A DNA stretch of 44,882 nucleotides from Tissierellia bacterium (GTDB lineage Bacteria > Bacillota > Clostridia > Tissierellales > Tissierellaceae). The notes beneath the pieces are model-generated. The model saw only the letters and a list, made by a program, of their open reading frames with translations. It was not told the origin of the DNA and ran no database searches. Below, one piece after another: positions 44,267-44,882 of this stretch (positions are counted from its first letter, which is position 1; every line of letters starts with the position of its first letter). Location: assembly GCA_012728125.1 (NCBI GenBank), contig JAAYFT010000043.1, forward strand, positions 1 to 44,882, written 5' to 3'. The position numbers were made by a program, and so were the translations under genes.

Positions 44267-44882
44267 CTATCTTCCTAGATTTCTTATATTATCAATTGGC
44301 TGGCTTCTGATTATCTTTCTAATTGGCATAAAATAGGTCAAGGTAATAATGATAAAAATGGCTATAGATACAATTATGTGGAGTTTCCATGGATATAGGT
44401 ATAAGGGCTGTGGCCTTCCACTGACGAAGGTAATGAGTACAGCCAAGCCTAGAAGTAAATGGCTAATTATTAAGGCAAGTAGACCATATCCAATACCTGA
44501 TAATAAATATAAGCCTTTAAACTGCCCTTCTGTTACTCCCAAGGCCTGCAATATACCTATTCTTTCCCTTTCCTGTTCAAGTTTTGATAAGGTAGTATTA
44601 TATAGAATTATTAGTGTAATTATAGCTACAGATATACCCAAGAGGGTCACAATAGCAGTCATATTCAAGGACTTTCCAAATATCTTCTTGTTCTCCTCAA
44701 TATAATTTGTCAGCTTTACTTCATACTCCCTTGCAACTCTCTTTATGCTAACGTCCACATCTATTTCATTGGCATCCTTATCTATATAGATGTAGGCATA
44801 GGTTTTACCATATTTATGTGGATACAAACTAGCTATTAAATAGTCTAAATCTTCTATTGTTAGATAGCCTTTCCCGAAGATA
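44267..44882 (-). CDS. FtsX-like ABC permease, C-terminal part only
   Basis: The frame is open to the window edge, so the N-terminal part is missing. The 204 visible residues start in an extracytoplasmic segment (I-F-G-K-G-Y-L-T-I-E-D...) and then have three membrane helices (about 80-103, 130-152 and 170-190 of the visible part) with the FtsX-like R-E-R-I-G-I-L-Q-A-L-G-V-T loop between the first two. It pairs with the downstream ATPase as a MacB-type transporter. Confidence 0.92.
   Translation of the reverse strand, partial: IFGKGYLTIEDLDYLIASLYPHKYGKTYAYIYIDKDANEIDVDVSIKRVAREYEVKLTNYIEENKKIFGKSLNMTAIVTLLGISVAIITLIILYNTTLSKLEQERERIGILQALGVTEGQFKGLYLLSGIGYGLLALIISHLLLGLAVLITFVSGRPQPLYLYPWKLHIIVSIAIFIIITLTYFMPIRKIIRSQPIDNIRNLGR

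Overview
The window looks like a chromosomal segment of a low-GC, anaerobic, amino-acid-fermenting Firmicute (class Clostridia, probably near the Tissierellales; inferred from gene content, since no rRNA is present). The support is a selenocysteine-containing glycine reductase protein A (grdA) with grdX, a pyruvate:ferredoxin oxidoreductase, a flavodiiron protein, a ferredoxin-type aldo/keto reductase, whiA and AT-rich intergenic DNA. Nearly all genes lie on the minus strand; only two genes (about 11.4-13.1 kb) are on the plus strand. I found no tRNA, rRNA, CRISPR array, insertion sequence or prophage.

Layout. (1) 0-1.8 kb: end of a glycine reductase operon, read right to left: grdA (UGA-encoded Sec45), grdX and the first codons of a probable grdB, with a good promoter in front of grdA; a GntR/FCD regulator lies upstream. 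(2) 1.9-9.4 kb: dnaE, a small conserved ORF, pfkA, pyk and a 4Fe-4S aldo/keto reductase, closely spaced. (3) 9.5-16.7 kb: the murB-PHP-rapZ-yvcK-whiA envelope/central-carbon cluster, interrupted by two plus-strand genes (M42 peptidase and a recombination-mediator-like protein) and carrying a second grdX-like gene that overlaps whiA. (4) 17.2-19.6 kb: an alanine/serine-glyoxylate-type aminotransferase and an IclR regulator, with repeated operator-like palindromes. (5) 19.8-26.9 kb: PFOR, a PspC-domain protein, uvrC and a flavodiiron protein. (6) 27.1-32.4 kb: an Xaa-Pro aminopeptidase coupled to a lone EutH-type permease, then PEP synthase. (7) 32.6-36.0 kb: tldD and pmbA/tldE, flanked by two tiny hydrophobic proteins each built from two copies of a repeat. 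(8) 36.0-44.9 kb: a yhaO-yhaN nuclease/ATPase pair, a metallophosphoesterase, nagB, a CYTH protein, a DUF3298-type protein, a metallo-beta-lactamase-fold hydrolase and an ABC exporter cut by the window edge.

How it fits together. pfkA, pyk, ppsA and PFOR cover the PEP/pyruvate/acetyl-CoA node, yvcK and rapZ tie carbon metabolism to envelope synthesis, and glycine reductase with peptidases and aminotransferase suits a peptide/amino-acid (Stickland) fermenter. Several starts are TTG or GTG, chosen from Shine-Dalgarno spacing. The points I would follow up first are the tldD/tldE locus with its repeat-built small proteins, the second grdX in the whiA operon, and the orphan plus-strand terminator and possible small RNA at about 17.1 kb.
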